Notes under the pieces: generated by a model
Told to the model about the DNA's origin: nothing
The model's database searches: none
The model's input: the letters and a program-made list of their open reading frames with translations, nothing else
Assembly: GCA_022414725.1 (NCBI GenBank)
Contig: CM039464.1
Location: 56,201,336-56,265,335 of the forward strand
Source: Microglena sp. YARC
Taxonomy: Eukaryota; Chlorophyta; Chlorophyceae; Chlamydomonadales; Chlamydomonadaceae
Direction of reading: 5' to 3'
Length of the DNA: 64,000 nt
Position numbers and translations under genes: made by a program
Shown: positions 34,126-46,344 of the stretch, piece after piece
Position numbering within the stretch: the first letter of the stretch is position 1
How the letters are laid out: each line of letters starts with the position of its first letter

Positions 34126-35830
34126 CATCACCCATTCCCTTACCCTCAACTCATTCACTCACCCACACAGGAGCTTGATCTGCATTAAACAATACAAGAC
34201 ACCATTGTGCACATTCACTCACCCAAAACTCATTCACTCACCCACATTAAGTCTCAAATTCACTCACCCAAAACACATTCACTCACCCACATTAAGTCTC
34301 AAATTCACTTACCCACTACACACCCACTCACCCACATTTACTCACACAATCACTTACCCACTACACGTACTCTCACCCACACAGGAGCTTGATCCGCATT
34401 AAACAATACAACTCACAATTGTGGACATTCACTTGCCCACATCCACTCACCCAAAACACATTCACTCACCCACATTAACTCTCATATTCACTTACGCACT
34501 ACACACCCACCCACCCACCCACATGCAAACACACATTCACTGACCCACAACAAATTCATTCACGCACTACACATTCACCCATTCACTTACCCACCACACA
34601 TACACTAACCCACATGAAATCGCCGATTCACTTACTCACTACACATACACTCACCCACATAGGAGCTTGCTCTGCATTCAAAGATACAAGACACAGATGT
34701 GCACATTCACTCACCCACATCCACTCACCCACACTCAATCACACAATCACTCACCCACTACACATTCACTCACCCACATAGGAGCTGGTTCTGCTTTCAA
34801 AACTACAAGAAACGTTTGTGCACATTCATTCACTCACATCCTCTCACCCCACATCCACTCGCCCACATCCTCTCACCCATTCACTCACCCACATGCAATC
34901 ACCCATTCACTCACCCACTACACATTCACCCATGCACTCACCCACAGCACATTCACTCGCCCACATTTACTCGCCCACATTTACTCGCCCACATTTACTC
35001 GCCCACATTCACTCGCCCACATTCACTCGCCCACATTTACTCGCCCACATTCACTCGCCCACATTTACTCTCCAATTCACTTACCCACAACACATTCACT
35101 CACCCACCACACATTCACCCTTACACACAGGAGCTTGTTCTGTATTCGAAGATACAAGACATCGTTGTGCACATTCACTCACCCACATGAACTCTCCAAT
35201 TCACTTACCCACTACACATTCACTCGCCCACTACACATTCACCCATTCACTTACCCTCTACACATTCACTCACCCACTACACATTAACCCATTCACTTAC
35301 CCACTACACATTCACTCACCCACTACACATTCACTCACCCACTACACATTCACCCATTCACTTACCCACTACACGTACACGCACCCCCACAGGAGCTTGT
35401 TCTGTATTCAAAGATACAAGACATCGTTGTGCACATTCACTCACCCACATAAACTCTCCAATTCACTTACCCAATACACATTCACTCGCCCACATAAACT
35501 CTCCAATTCACTTACCCACTACACATTCACTCGCCCACTACACACTCACCCATGCTCCCAGGAACTTGTTCTGCATTCAAAGATACAAGACACTGAGCGT
35601 CGCCTGACCAGCTCATACCACCCAAATTTACCCCCGTTCCCCGGTGGCCACCCCCCACCCAGGCCCTGGGTTCTGGTCTGGGTAACATAACGGGTTGTAT
35701 GTAACCCCCCTACCCATATGTATCACACACATACCATTCCAACTCAACCCAAGCCAGACCCACAGCCTCCACACATTTCTGGATCCCTCCTTGCCCCTCA
35801 CCCAACCCCATGTACACATTCACCCATACA
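34126..35830 (+). repeat. Acceptor-edge echo array H (ELVLHSKIQDT)
   Basis: Seven copies of ACACAGGAGCTTG.TCTGCATT followed by AAAGATACAAGACA at about 34170, 34382, 34660, 34778, 35129, 35392 and 35562, separated by (CACTCACCCA)n filler. The 35562 copy extends into TERRLTSS before breaking. Confidence 0.85.
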
Positions 35831-35835
35831 CACAG

Positions 35836-36117
35836 GAACTTGTTCTGCATTCAAAGATACAAGACACCGAGCGTCGCCTAACCAGCTCCCGTGTGCGGGC
35901 CGCTAAGACAGTGAAGGATGTGTCACGCTCCACAGCGGGTATGGCCGTCAGTGGGATGGCTTGGGGCAGTGCCCTTTCCAGCAGGGACGAGGTGCATAGC
36001 CTATTTAAGCGCGTGAAGGCCGTATGTGCGGCGTACCGCCTCAACATGGGACCCCTCTTGTCCAGCAAGATGAGGGACGAGTCCACCGGGGCAGCAACTG
36101 ATCTACAACTGATTCAG
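35836..36117 (+). CDS. Conserved-looking exon after array H
   Basis: A clean 94-codon, phase-0 exon between ACACACAG and CAG/GTAAGA. It reads ELVLHSKIQDTERRLTSS, VRAAKTVKDVSRSTAGMAV, GSALSSRDEVHSLFKRVKAV, YRLNMGPLLSSKMRDESTG and LQLIQ. It is less purely coiled-coil than its neighbours and may be the globular start of the C-terminal region. Seven acceptor echoes precede it. About a dozen donor echoes (ACTGATTCAG) follow. No family recognised. Confidence 0.8.
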
Positions 36118-36650
36118 GTAAGAGTTCAACTGATTCAACTGAATCAGGCAATAGTTTAACTGATTCAACTGATTCAGGCAATAGTTCAACTGATTCAATT
36201 GAATCAGGCAATAGTTCAACTGATTCAACTGATTCAGTCAATAGTTCAACTGATTCAGGCAATAGTTCAACTGATTCAATTAAATCAGGCAAGGGTTCAA
36301 CTGATTCAACTGATTCAGGTACAAGTCGAACAGGGCCGCCACTTATCTACAACTGATTCAGCTAAGAGTTCAACTGATTCAACTGAATCAGGCAATAGTT
36401 CAACTGATTTAACTGATTCAGGCAAGACTGCAAGAGTCCACCGGGGCAGCCACTGATCTACAACTCATTCAGCTAAGAGTTAAACTGATTTAACTGATTC
36501 AGGTCAGAGTTCAACTGATTTAACTGATTCATGTAAGAGTCCACCATAGCAGCCACTGATCTACAACTCATTCAGCTAAGGGTTAACTGATTCAACTGAT
36601 TCAGGTGAGAGCTCAACTGATTAACTGATTCAGTTGAGAGTTCAACTTCA
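36118..36650 (+). repeat. Donor-edge echo array I (CAACTGATTCAG)
   Basis: The last 12-15 bases of the preceding exon and its donor (CTGATTCAGGTAAGAGTTCA) are repeated about 15-20 times as TTCAACTGATTCAGGCAATA-type units. Two larger copies (about 36430 and 36540) also include GTCCACCGGGGCAGCCACTG from further inside the exon. Confidence 0.85.
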
Positions 36651-36739
36651 ATCAAACCAAACCCCCACCACCCCACACTACACACACAAACCCCTTCAAA
36701 CCAGCCCAAACCAAACCAAACCCCTACCACTCCACACAC

Positions 36740-37995
<1,256 letters not shown>

Positions 37996-38004
37996 CACAC
38001 ACAG

Positions 38005-38236
38005 GCTTTCCACGGTCTCGTTGCTGCCTTGGAGTCCTATAGTAACGGAGTGCATTCCGGCGGAGGTTTGGCGATGCTCACTGGTAGTGCTGGCAAGATC
38101 AGCCCCTCACGTTCCTCTGCACATACCATCGACTTTAGTGCTTCTCATGCATCATCGGCATGCTTGAGCTCAAGTGTGGGACCTGGGAGCCCAGCGAGCC
38201 CTCCGCAAAGAAGAGGCTATTCTGCCAACCCAGCAG
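38005..38236 (+). CDS. Exon after array J, Ser/Gly-rich
   Basis: Phase-0 exon from [24 protein letters not shown], then a Ser/Gly/Ala-rich tail (GGGLAMLTGSAGKISPSRSS, PGSPASPPQRRGYSANPA), ending at AGCAG/GTGCGC. Eight acceptor echoes precede and three donor echoes follow (38237-38430). The change to low-complexity Ser/Pro composition suggests the start of a disordered C-terminus. Confidence 0.7.
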
Positions 38237-38430
38237 GTGCGCAGTTGTGTGTGGTTGGATCTGAAGTTGGTTGGCGTTGTTCTGCCAACCCAGCAGGTGT
38301 GCAGTTGTGTGTGGTTGGAACTGAAGTTGGTTGGAGTGTTGGTTGGCGTTGTTCTGCCAACTCAGCGGGTGTGCAGTTGTGTTTGGTTGGATCTGAAGTT
38401 GGTTGGAGTGTTGGTTGGCGTTGTGCCGGC
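38237..38430 (+). repeat. Donor-edge echoes of the 38005 exon
   Basis: TTCTGCCAACCCAGCAGGTG recurs at about 38279 and, as TTCTGCCAACTCAGCGGGTG, at about 38351, each followed by TGCAGTTGTGTGTGGTTGGA. Confidence 0.85.
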
Positions 38431-38434
38431 AGTG

Positions 38435-38700
38435 CGATGTAGTTGGTTATTGTGGTTGGTTGGTTGTTCCTCTCTTTGGTTGGTTTGTGTTGTTTGGTTG
38501 GTAATTGTCTTTGGTTGGTTGGTGCTGGTTGGTTAGTTGGTTGTTGTCTTTGGTTGGTTGGTTGGTTGTTCCTCTCTTTAGTTGGTTTGTGTTGTTTGGT
38601 TGGTTATTGTCTCCGCTTGGTTGGTTGGTTGGTTGGTAATTGTCTTTGGTTGGTTGGTGTTGGTTGGTTGGTATTGGTTGGTTTGCATTTTAAATTTAGG
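38435..38700 (+). repeat. (GGTT)n-rich intron tract
   Basis: TTGGTTGGTTGG runs with GTTGTCTTTGG and TTCCTCTCTTTGG interruptions. No gene. Confidence 0.9.
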
Positions 38701-38747
38701 GTTTCCCGCGGGGGCAGCCTGAAGTGTCTGAATTACAAATAAAAACT

Positions 38748-38945
38748 AATGAAAACGCCTGGTGGGGCGTGGTGTTAAGGGAACCGAGCAGAGAACTGTC
38801 TACAACATCATCTGGACAAGCTACCATCGCGGATGACAGCGACCTGCAACGCCAAGGGCGACCGTAGGAGGAATTGAACCCCCGACCCTTCTTCGTTTAA
38901 GCAATTTGGTGTACCACTAGACCAATTGTATCGCTGAAACGGGCT
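38748..38945 (-). mobile_element. tRNA-derived SINE, best-preserved head
   Basis: On the minus strand the head reads TTGGTCTAGTGGTACACC (A-box region) and GGGGGTTCAATTCC (B box), followed by TTGCAGGTCGCTGTCATCCG and the tail TTAACACCACGCCC, CAGGCGTT. Length about 200 bp. Confidence 0.75.
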
Positions 38946-39014
38946 GAATTACATATAAGTGGTTCATTGAATCCAAGACGTGCAAGGTACTAACAAAATA
39001 TCCAGCCTCTACAT

Positions 39015-39177
39015 CAGGGTACTACTAAGCGCGCGCGGCAGCGCAGTGCCGCGCTGCTTTTTTGAGCCCCTGTGGGCGCAGTATGCAGTTTGTGCACTTT
39101 TTGCACTAAAAAGCGCTGACCAATCTGACGTTTGTGCGCTTTAAGCGCTGACCAATTTGGCAAGAAGTAGTACCCTG
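39015..39177. mobile_element. CAGGGTA-family MITE
   Basis: Ends CAGGGTACTACTAAG and GAAGTAGTACCCTG form terminal inverted repeats; body has CCCCTGTGGGCGCAG and two GCGCTGACCAAT words. No clear target duplication. Confidence 0.75.
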
Positions 39178-39640
39178 CTTGGCTATGGGTACGTAAAAAA
39201 TAGAAAATGCTCACACTAGTTGACAAGTTCTAAGAGCGTGTCGCAAGTGACACGGAAAATCGCTTTAGCATTCTCCGGCAGGGAGTTTCGAAAGTAGTGG
39301 AGAAAGTACCTACTCGTAGCCAAATAGAGCTACAAACATTGAACAACTTTTGCGAAGGATCTTGACCGCTGCGATGCTGACAACTCTAGTCATGCGCACT
39401 CAAACTATGAGCAAAAATTGTGTGTGCGGAGGTGGTCGGAATCGTTCAAACGCGTCATCTGTCGGACAGACGGACATCGGACAGACAACGGACAGGCAGA
39501 CGGCGGAGAGAGACACGGGGGGAACCTAGGGCTTCAGCCCCGGGACCCCTGGGGGGTCCAGAGGGGGCTAAAGCAAAAACATCATGAGCTCGCAATTGCT
39601 GAGAACGTAATTATACAGGTTGCATATGTGTACATTGAAT
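39178..39640. other. No feature seen
   Basis: Contains a GACAGACGGACATCGGACAG stretch but no supported gene or known repeat. Confidence 0.35.
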
Positions 39641-39654
39641 TAGTGCTGATAATA

Positions 39655-39860
39655 CTCATCATCAATCTGTCATTACTGTGTCTGTCATCAATCTGTCATC
39701 AATCTGTCATCGGTATGTCATCAATATGTCACAAATCTGCCAGTCTGTCATCTATCATCAATCTGTCATCACTGTGTCATCAATCTTTCATTAATCTGTC
39801 AACAATCTGTCATCAATCTGCCAGTCTGTCATCTATCATCACTGTGTCTGTCATCTTTAC
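39655..39860 (+). repeat. (CATCAATCTGT)n minisatellite
   Basis: About 15 imperfect copies of TCATCAATCTGTCA-type words in the intron before the exon at 39906. Confidence 0.9.
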
Positions 39861-39905
39861 TCAGCATCTGGCATCAACCCCGCCTGTTCCATTGTGCACA
39901 TGCAG

Positions 39906-40510
39906 GAAGATCCCCCCATCCAGGAAGCAGTCAAGCCCTAGCAGCCAGCGTCTATGATACCCCGCTCACAGCGATGCACCACCGAGACCCACGCGGCAAG
40001 TTCGCACTGCGCCACGCTGGCGAGCGCATTTCCAGAGGCCCCCGAAAATCGAGCGGGGATGGTGCCCCAGGGAATAGGAACCGCAGCAGTGCCCCGTCAA
40101 GGTCTGATGTTGGACTCTCGACCTCCTCCAGTGCAATTGTATTACTGTGCCAGCACCCCCACTCCCAACCACAGCAGGCAAGTCCACCCCCTCCCCCCAC
40201 CTCCCCTGGTGCGCACCACTCCACTGGGGGGGCTGCGGCTGCTTGGGCCTCCCACCTACCACCTGTGGGTGTGAGTGGGGCTGCCAGCACGGGGGTTGGG
40301 TTGACTTCCCCAGAGGCAGCGTTGCATGAGTCGGGTGGTGATGACATGAGTGCCAGCATGGCGGTGCCAGCACGGGGTTCCCCCTCTAGCCCTGGCGTGG
40401 GCGATGAGATGAGTGCCAGCCTAGCAGTGACCAGTGGTAGGCCTAGTAGTGGGAGGGCTTTGGTGCCCACCATCTCTAAGCGAGTGCCTGAGTCGATGCT
40501 TGCCGCTTGA
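39906..40510 (+). CDS. Terminal exon, basic then Ser/Pro/Ala-rich
   Basis: From acceptor CACATGCAG, phase 2, open for 200 codons to a TGA at 40508-40510. It begins SPHPGSSQALAASVYDTPL, has a basic segment (MHHRDPRGKFALRH, RISRGPRKSSG), a Pro/His/Ser linker and ends LVPTISKRVPESMLAA. The composition points to a disordered tail, plausibly the C-terminus of the coiled-coil protein, with a possible microtubule- or membrane-binding basic patch (inference). Its last 70 bp are repeated in tandem about 15 times downstream. Confidence 0.6.
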
Positions 40511-41595
40511 TGTCACCGCCAGGCTGGCACTGGTGCCCACCATCTCTAAGCAAGTGCCTGAGTCAATGCTTGCCGCTTGATATCACCGCCAGGCTGGCAC
40601 TGGTGCCCACCATCTCTAAGCAAGTGCCTGAGTCGATGCTTGCCGCTTGATATCACCGCCAGGCTGGCACTGGTGCCCACCATCTCTAAGCAAGTGCCTG
40701 AGTCGATGCTTGCCGCTTGATATCACCGCCAGGCTGGCACTGGTGCCCACCATCTCTAAGCAAGTGCCTGAGTCAATGCTTGCCGCTTGATATCACCGCC
40801 AGGCTGGAACTGGTGCCCACCATCTCTAAGCAAGTGCCTGAGTCAATGCTTGCCGCTTGATATCACCGCCAGGCTGGCACTGGTGCCCACCATCTCTAAG
40901 CAAGTGCCTGAGTCAATGCTTGCCGCTTGATATCACCGCCAGGCTGGCACTGGTGCCCACCATCTCTAAGCAAGTGCCTGAGTCGATGCTTGCTGCTTAT
41001 ATCACCGCCAGGCTGGCACTGGTGCCCACCATCTCTAAGCAAGTGCCTGAGTCGATGCTTGCCGCTTGATATCACCGCCAGGCTGGCACTGGTGCCCACC
41101 ATCTCTAAGCAAGTGCCTGAGTCGATGCTTGCTGCTTGATATCACCGCCAGGCTGGCACTGGTGCCCACCATCTCTAAGCAAGTGCCTGAGTCAATGCTT
41201 GCCGCTTGATATCACCGCCAGGCTGGCACTGGTGCCCACAAACTCTAAGCAAGTGCCTGAGTCAATGCTTGCCGCTTGATATCACCGCCAGGCTGGCACT
41301 GGTGCCCACCATCTCTAAGCGAGTGCCTGAGTCGATGCTTGCCACTTGATATCACCGCCAGGCTGGCACTGGTGCCCACAAACTCTAAGCGAGTGCCTGA
41401 GTCTCTTGCCACTTGATATCACCGCCAGGCTGGCACTGGTGCCCACAAACTCTAAGCGAGTGCCTGAGTCTCTTGCCACTTGATATCACCGCCAGGCTGG
41501 CACTGGTGCCCACAAACTCTAAGCGAGTGCCTGAGTCTCTTGCCACTTGATATCACCGCCAGGCTGGCACTGGTGCCCACAAACTCTAAGCGAGT

Positions 41596-41600
<5 letters not shown>
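40440..41600 (+). repeat. 70-bp tandem repeat of the terminal exon end (array L)
   Basis: About 16 copies of a 70-bp unit: GATATCACCGCCAGGCTGGC, ACTGGTGCCCACCATCTCTA, AGCAAGTGCCTGAGTC, GATGCTTGCCGCTT. The first copy is the coding end of the exon at 39906. Because 70 is not a multiple of three, the reading frame cannot pass through, and a stop falls in each unit. The last four copies lose 5-8 bp (GAGTCTCTTGCCACTT). Ends in (AC)n. Confidence 0.95.
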
Positions 41601-41629
<29 letters not shown>

Positions 41630-41735
41630 CATGGGAATGCCCGCCCCCCCCACACCCCACCCACCCCACACACACACACTGCCATGGGAATGCCCTACCC
41701 CCCACACACCCACCCCACCCCTCCCCAATAACAGT
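41600..41735 (+). repeat. (AC)n with duplicated CTGCCATGGGAATGCCC
   Basis: Two copies of ACACTGCCATGGGAATGCCC separated by (CACACC)n. An exon-edge echo is possible; no exon was identified. Confidence 0.7.
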
Positions 41736-42049
41736 ATCAAGGTGCTCAAGGTTGTGCCGGGTTTGGCCAAATAGCCAGTCAGGGGAGCTTCCTAGAAGAT
41801 GCTGCTCGTAGCTGAAAACAAATTGATATACATCCTTCATACATGGTATCAATACATATGTATGCAAATATAGATGCATATGTTGATGTATTTATCACTC
41901 ATAATATGGAATATGCATTAGGAATGTGTCAATGCGTATGTATGTATGCATCTTTGCATAGGCCTATGCATTTGCATCATGTATATTTCTGTTCCCTTTT
42001 CCTGTCTTCCTGTTGTTTGTTCATCTAAATGCATGTTTGCGTGTATTTT
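41736..42049. other. No gene seen; inverted piece of the TTCAGCTACGAGCAGC repeat
   Basis: 41775-41815 is the reverse complement of the repeat word seen at 28715-29170. The rest is TATGCAT-rich and unassigned. Confidence 0.5.
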
Positions 42050-42210
42050 ACTGTCCAGGGGTAGGCCCAATAGGCTAAAAGAATTTGCCCAACCGTGACG
42101 GGAAGGGCTAAAAATAAAAAGCATTGAAGAACTGAACCCCAAACAATCGTGTTACCAACGGGCGCCCTGAGTCCGTGCTACAATGATAATTTAATTCTAC
42201 AAGTTATGAC
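42050..42210 (+). repeat. Dispersed repeat, direct partner of 6990-7155
   Basis: Shares the TTGCCCAACCGTGACGGGAA, GAACTGAACCCCAAACAATC and CCGTGCTACAATGATAATTT blocks. Same orientation as the 6990 copy. Confidence 0.65.
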
Positions 42211-42284
42211 GACAGATGTTTTGAATGGTACATACTTGCATACGCTGCATTTGTACTTCATCTCAATTATAAGATACTACCTTA

Positions 42285-42865
42285 TACGTTGCTTCATGAT
42301 GTGCATACTTGGGGCACGTACCCACCCCCCTGCTTCTTTTGCACCGTCATGAAATTGTCCATGTCTTGAAAGCTGGACTCCTGACAGAGAAGCAGGGCAT
42401 GGGAGGGAGATTGTTAGGTAAACAAGACTTAGGTGGTAGTGGTAGTGATGGTGGAAGCACCTACCTTACCGTATACCTTGCTTCATAATGTGCATACTTG
42501 GTACACATACTCACCCACCTGCTTCATTAGCACCGTTATGAAATTGTCCAAGTCTTGCAAGCTGGACTCCGGACGGAGGAGCAGGGCATGGGAGGGAGAT
42601 TTTTAGGTACACAAGACAAAGGTGGTAGCGGTAGTGATGGTGATGGCACCTACTTTAATGTATACGTTGTTTCATAATGTGCATACTTGGGACACATACC
42701 CACCCACCTGCTTCTTTAGCACCGTCATGAAATTGTCCAAGTCTTGCAAGCTAGACTCCGGACAGAGAAGCAGGGCATGGGAGGGAGATTGGTAGGTACA
42801 CTAGATATAAGTGGTGGTGGTGGTAGTGATGGTGGAAGTACCTACCTTACCGTATACGTTGCTTC
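42285..42865 (-). repeat. Triplicated exon donor edge, about 190-bp units
   Basis: Three units (near 42290, 42480 and 42668). On the minus strand each has an open segment reading SHALLLCPESSLQDLDNFMT, VLKKQ, ending in AAGAAGCAG/GTGGGTGGG, a good donor. The full exon, and the gene it belongs to, are not visible; it would lie at higher coordinates or has been lost. The peptide is not assigned to a family. Confidence 0.65.
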
Positions 42866-43154
42866 ATGTTGTGCATAATAGGGCGTCAGATTGTTTATGT
42901 CAACCAGGGCTATCCTTTCAGCAGCAGAAGAAGAAGAGCACAGCAGCCGCATTTTATTGTTCAGTTTTTTAATATGTATGCGTTATACTTTGACGCCATA
43001 CCAAGCTATATATATATATATATATATAAACATAGTGTCCGATTGTTCGATGGAAGAATACAATTTGTGTTGACTGTTTTGTATCATTTTTTTTGAAGCT
43101 GTTCTTTATGGCTCACAGATGGAGTGACCGTCACAAGGGATCTCCAAAAGAAGC

Positions 43155-43385
43155 CTGAACAAGTTTTTGTGTAAGAAAGGGAACTGGTAAGGGTTGTTCA
43201 GGACGCTGCGTCCTCTGTTGTCGCAGATGCAACGTCGAAGGGTCTGTTGCGTCGCATGACACAAGGTGGGGAGAGTCCGTTGACCAGACGGAAGGGGCCG
43301 TTGCGTCTTAAGATGCTGGCTATACAATTGGTTGCTTCTCAGTCAGCAGAGCTGGGGGTCCTCCTGAAGTACCCTGGAACTGGTG
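43155..43385 (+). CDS. Possible exon of unknown gene
   Basis: Open frame with protein-like composition: VQDAASSVVADATSKGLLRR, MTQGGESPLTRRKGPLRLKM, LAIQLVASQSAELGVLLKYP. It is amphipathic and basic. Boundaries are unclear: a TAA-type break lies upstream near 43170 and G-rich filler follows at 43435. It may belong with the terminal exon at about 43785. No domain recognised. Confidence 0.4.
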
Positions 43386-43429
43386 TCTCCACGTATCACT
43401 ATGGTGCTCCTAGTAGCTTTTGGGGTGCT

Positions 43430-43660
43430 CCTGGTTGGGGTGGGGGGGGGATGGGGGGGCAATTCCCGTTGGAGGCAGGTCGGAGTGTGGAATCTAAGCA
43501 GTACTAAGTCGTGCTCCCCTGATTTAGATTTGTTACACCGTGCAGTCCGGGTTCAATTTTTTGGGGGGGGGGGGGGGGGGGGGATTTCTGTTGGAGGCAG
43601 GTCGGAGTGTGGAATCTGAGCAGTACTAAGTCTTGCTCACCTGGTTTAGACTTCGAATGT
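43430..43660 (+). repeat. Two tandem copies of GGAGGCAGGTCGGAGTGTGG
   Basis: 43470-43535 and 43590-43655 share GGAGGCAGGTCGGAGTGTGG, AATCT.AGCAGTACTAAGTC and TGCTC.CCTG.TTTAGA, separated by poly-G. An exon-edge echo pattern, weakly supported. Confidence 0.6.
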
Positions 43661-43784
43661 GTTCAAAATCTGCATATGCAAGGCAACAGCCCCCCCCCAC
43701 CCTCCCCCCACCCCAAACGACCCCCCCCCACACACACCCCACACACACACTCACCTTCATATGCATATGCGACGCACTTAGACC

Positions 43785-43899
43785 CTCTGAGGTGCAACAG
43801 ACCCTCCAAAATCTGTGTCTGCGTCTCTGCGATGCAACCGACCCACTGGATCAGGCAGGCGGGGGCTACAGACCGACAACTGGCAAGTGGCAACCGTAG
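43785..43899 (+). CDS. Possible terminal exon of unknown gene
   Basis: After a C-rich/CACA-rich tract an open frame reads EVQQTLQNLCLRLCDATDPL, DQAGGGYRPTTGKWQP and stops at TAG 43897-43899. The first part has helix-like periodicity. It may be the end of the gene represented by the exon at 43155. No family is recognised. Confidence 0.4.
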
Positions 43900-43924
43900 T
43901 ATCCGCCATGTGTAATTGTAAAAA

Positions 43925-44766
43925 CATGTAACAATTCAAATCAGGATCAAAGGAGAGCTGGCTGACCATCCAGTATGTTACAATGCAAGTGAAAGAAGGA
44001 GCAGACGTAAACTGGCTGGCCACCCAGTGCTTAGAGTAAATACATATAACAATTAAATCAAAATCAGGAGCAGATGTGGGCTGGCTGACCATCCAGTATG
44101 TAAAACAATAATTTAAAATCAGGAGCAGAGGTAGGCTGGCTGACCATCCAGTGCCTGGAGTTAATCCATGTAACAATTAAATTACTATCAGGGGCAGATG
44201 AGTGGACAAGAGCGCGTTTATGCCGTGTTCAATACATCACACAACCCTGCAGGGAATACTCTCCCCACTCTCCAACTCTATCCATGTTAATGGAGTGGGG
44301 GAGGGAGCGAGGGAAGAAGAAAGGAAAGGCTAGGTTAATTCGAGCGCTACCTTTTGTAGGAGATTAAGACGATTCAAACTATAGTACTGCCGAGAACAGT
44401 ACCGGTAGGAACTGTTACTTGGCAACGGAAAACCAACTGGACTGGACTCAGGTTCGATCCGGGAAAGGTTTGGCAAAGGGTCGTACGGTATATGTACACG
44501 CGGATGTATTTATCTACGAATGATCACATACTCTTATCAGCACTCTCCTCATCAGCATCACTCTCCTCTATATGTATACAATAGCGTACACGCGTCCATG
44601 CAGATAGTAATACCTAGTCATAATCACTGTAATCAAGTTAACTACCACCAACACCATCATAAAAGGCCCTTTCTTGTTAGCTTCTAGGCAGCTCCTTGAG
44701 CCACCCAGCCACTGGGCGAATCCCGAAGATTTCGGGGCCAAAAGAAAAGTCCTGGGACACAACACT
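43925..44766 (-). repeat. Uninterrupted copy of the LINE-target repeat
   Basis: The reverse complement matches 3131-3232 joined directly to 5683-6530, with a single ATGGTGTTGGT at about 44648-44658, i.e. the empty site of the LINE insertion. Includes TGGCTGACCATCCAGT tandem units at 43955-44200. Confidence 0.8.
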
Positions 44767-44990
44767 TTAGTAGGGGGAACTATTGACACCCATGGTCCAG
44801 GAGCCCAACTTGGACGGCCACGGTACAGCAGTGGCACCTGATGCGTGAGCGCGGGCCTTGCCACTGCTACTGGCATGGGCGCCAGGATGCAGAGTGATCA
44901 GCTTGGATGATGATGGTGGGCTTGGAGCTTTTGGGCGAACCAAGGATGAGGAACGGGAGGAGGATCTGGATACAACGCCCTCCTTGCTAC
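44767..44990 (-). CDS. Terminal exon of unknown Ser/Pro/Ala-rich protein (copy 2)
   Basis: Minus-strand paralogue of 2907-3130. From acceptor CCTGCAG the frame gives SKEGVVSRSSSRSSSLVRP, KAPSPPSSSKLITLHPGAHA, then PSKLGSWTMG and a TAA stop at 44767-44769, at the same place as the TAG of copy 1. Most differences between the two copies leave residues unchanged or conservative, so a real protein end is likely. The upstream intron begins with CCTCC and a (CAAAA)n microsatellite, as in copy 1 (CAAAC)n. Function is unknown. Confidence 0.55.
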
Positions 44991-45037
44991 CTGCAGGCAT
45001 TCGGAGGAGGGAGGGAGGAGACGTTTATTTTAGTTTA

Positions 45038-45280
45038 TTTTAGTTAGTTTTGTTTTGTTTTGTTTTGTTTTGTTTTGTTTTGTTTTGTTTTGTTTTGTTT
45101 TGTTTTGTTTTGTTTTGTTTTGTTTTGTTTTGTTTTGTTTTGTTTTGTTTTGTTTTGTTTTGTTTTGTTTTGTTTTGTTTTGTTTTGTTTTGTTTTGTTT
45201 TGTTTTGTTTTGTTTTGTTGTTTGTTTTGTTTTGTTTTGTTGTTTGTTTGTTTGTTTGTTTGTTTGTTTGTTTGCCTATT
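45038..45280 (+). repeat. (TTTTG)n microsatellite
   Basis: About 37 near-perfect copies of GTTTT, passing into (GTTT)n at 45238-45272. Yields spurious Phe/Val/Leu/Cys frames. Confidence 0.98.
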
Positions 45281-45476
45281 TGTTTGTCTGTTTTTCAACC
45301 AGTAAATACCATTGTAAATGCCATTGAGAAACAGTCCTTGAGCACATGTTGGGCTGTTGGATGTTTTACTTGGATTGCTCAAAAGTCTAGGGATTCTAAA
45401 AAAAATGATTGTGTGATTTATTTATTTTATGCATGGCCTATCACATTGTGAGAAGCCTTGACAAGGCAGATGTAAA

Positions 45477-45666
45477 CAGGTTACTACAAAGCGCGCGCGT
45501 GATTTCGCGCACACTTTTTTAGCCCCACTGCACGTTTCGCGCAGTTTTTTTTAACCCCCTGTGGGCGCAGCGCGCAGTTTTTGCGCTTTTTGCACTAGAA
45601 AGCGCTGACCAATTTGACATATGTGCGCTTTAAGCGCTCACCAATTTGACAAAAAGTAGTACCCTG
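45477..45666. mobile_element. hAT-like MITE with target duplication
   Basis: Ends CAGGTTACTACAAAG and AAAAGTAGTACCCTG; body contains GCGCGCGC, CCCCTGTGGGCGCAGCGCGC and GCGCTGACCAATTTGAC. Flanks GATGTAAA (45469-45476) and CATGTAAA (45667-45674) match at 7 of 8 bases. Confidence 0.8.
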
Positions 45667-45674
45667 CATGTAAA

Positions 45675-46344
45675 CCAGTTGGTGGTTTTTTCCCATTGCG
45701 CTAGTCAAGTAACATGGGTGTTTGGGGCATGCCACAAGTCCCATCTAGTACACAATGCACCCCCTCCCCAAATTCCCTGTTGCATGCATGGATGTATATA
45801 TAAGTCCAGGCTGCATAACATGGTGTGCAAAATAAAAATGGTGTGCTACTCTTATGTTGGTTTGCGTCATGATCACACATGCTCACTTGGATGCCTCTGA
45901 TCTCTATTTCCTAGCACCCTACATGAGCACTGTGCACCTTGCATGGAACATCACCCCCAAGAGACAGTTCAGATTTGAATGGGTGTCTCATGTGCATGCA
46001 ACATGAGTCTAGTATACAAATCATGCGGGAAACACTTGAATCCCACTGTGTTACGACATGCTCGCGGGGACCTGATAACTCGGAAGCGGCGAAATACAAA
46101 AACGGCCGAAGACGCGTAGTAGATCAAAAATATAAACTCTTATACCGGACCCGGCTCAGGTATTGGAGAAATATGACGTGTAGCGCAGTAAGTTAGTTGG
46201 CGACGTGAATTCCCCAAATATCCCAGTGTGGATGGCGACAGGTACGGAAAAGCTTGTCAGTTAAATTATTTTCCGGCAGCATCGGGACTTATGAACAGGC
46301 GTACACCTGCAATCTTTATTACCCAGCGATCACTCCCGCCCTAA
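45675..46344. other. Left flank and possible left end of the Polinton-like element
   Basis: No gene. Sequence character changes near 46030 (GCGGGAAACACTTGAATCCC). I could not find a terminal inverted repeat matching 60890-61380, so the left boundary is not fixed. Confidence 0.4.

Noticed and set aside
40440..41600. CRISPR-like array
   Set aside because: Head-to-tail repeat of a coding end with no distinct spacers, in a eukaryotic genome.
45044..45451. FVLFC-repeat and KQNKT-repeat proteins
   Set aside because: Direct translations of the (TTTTG)n microsatellite.
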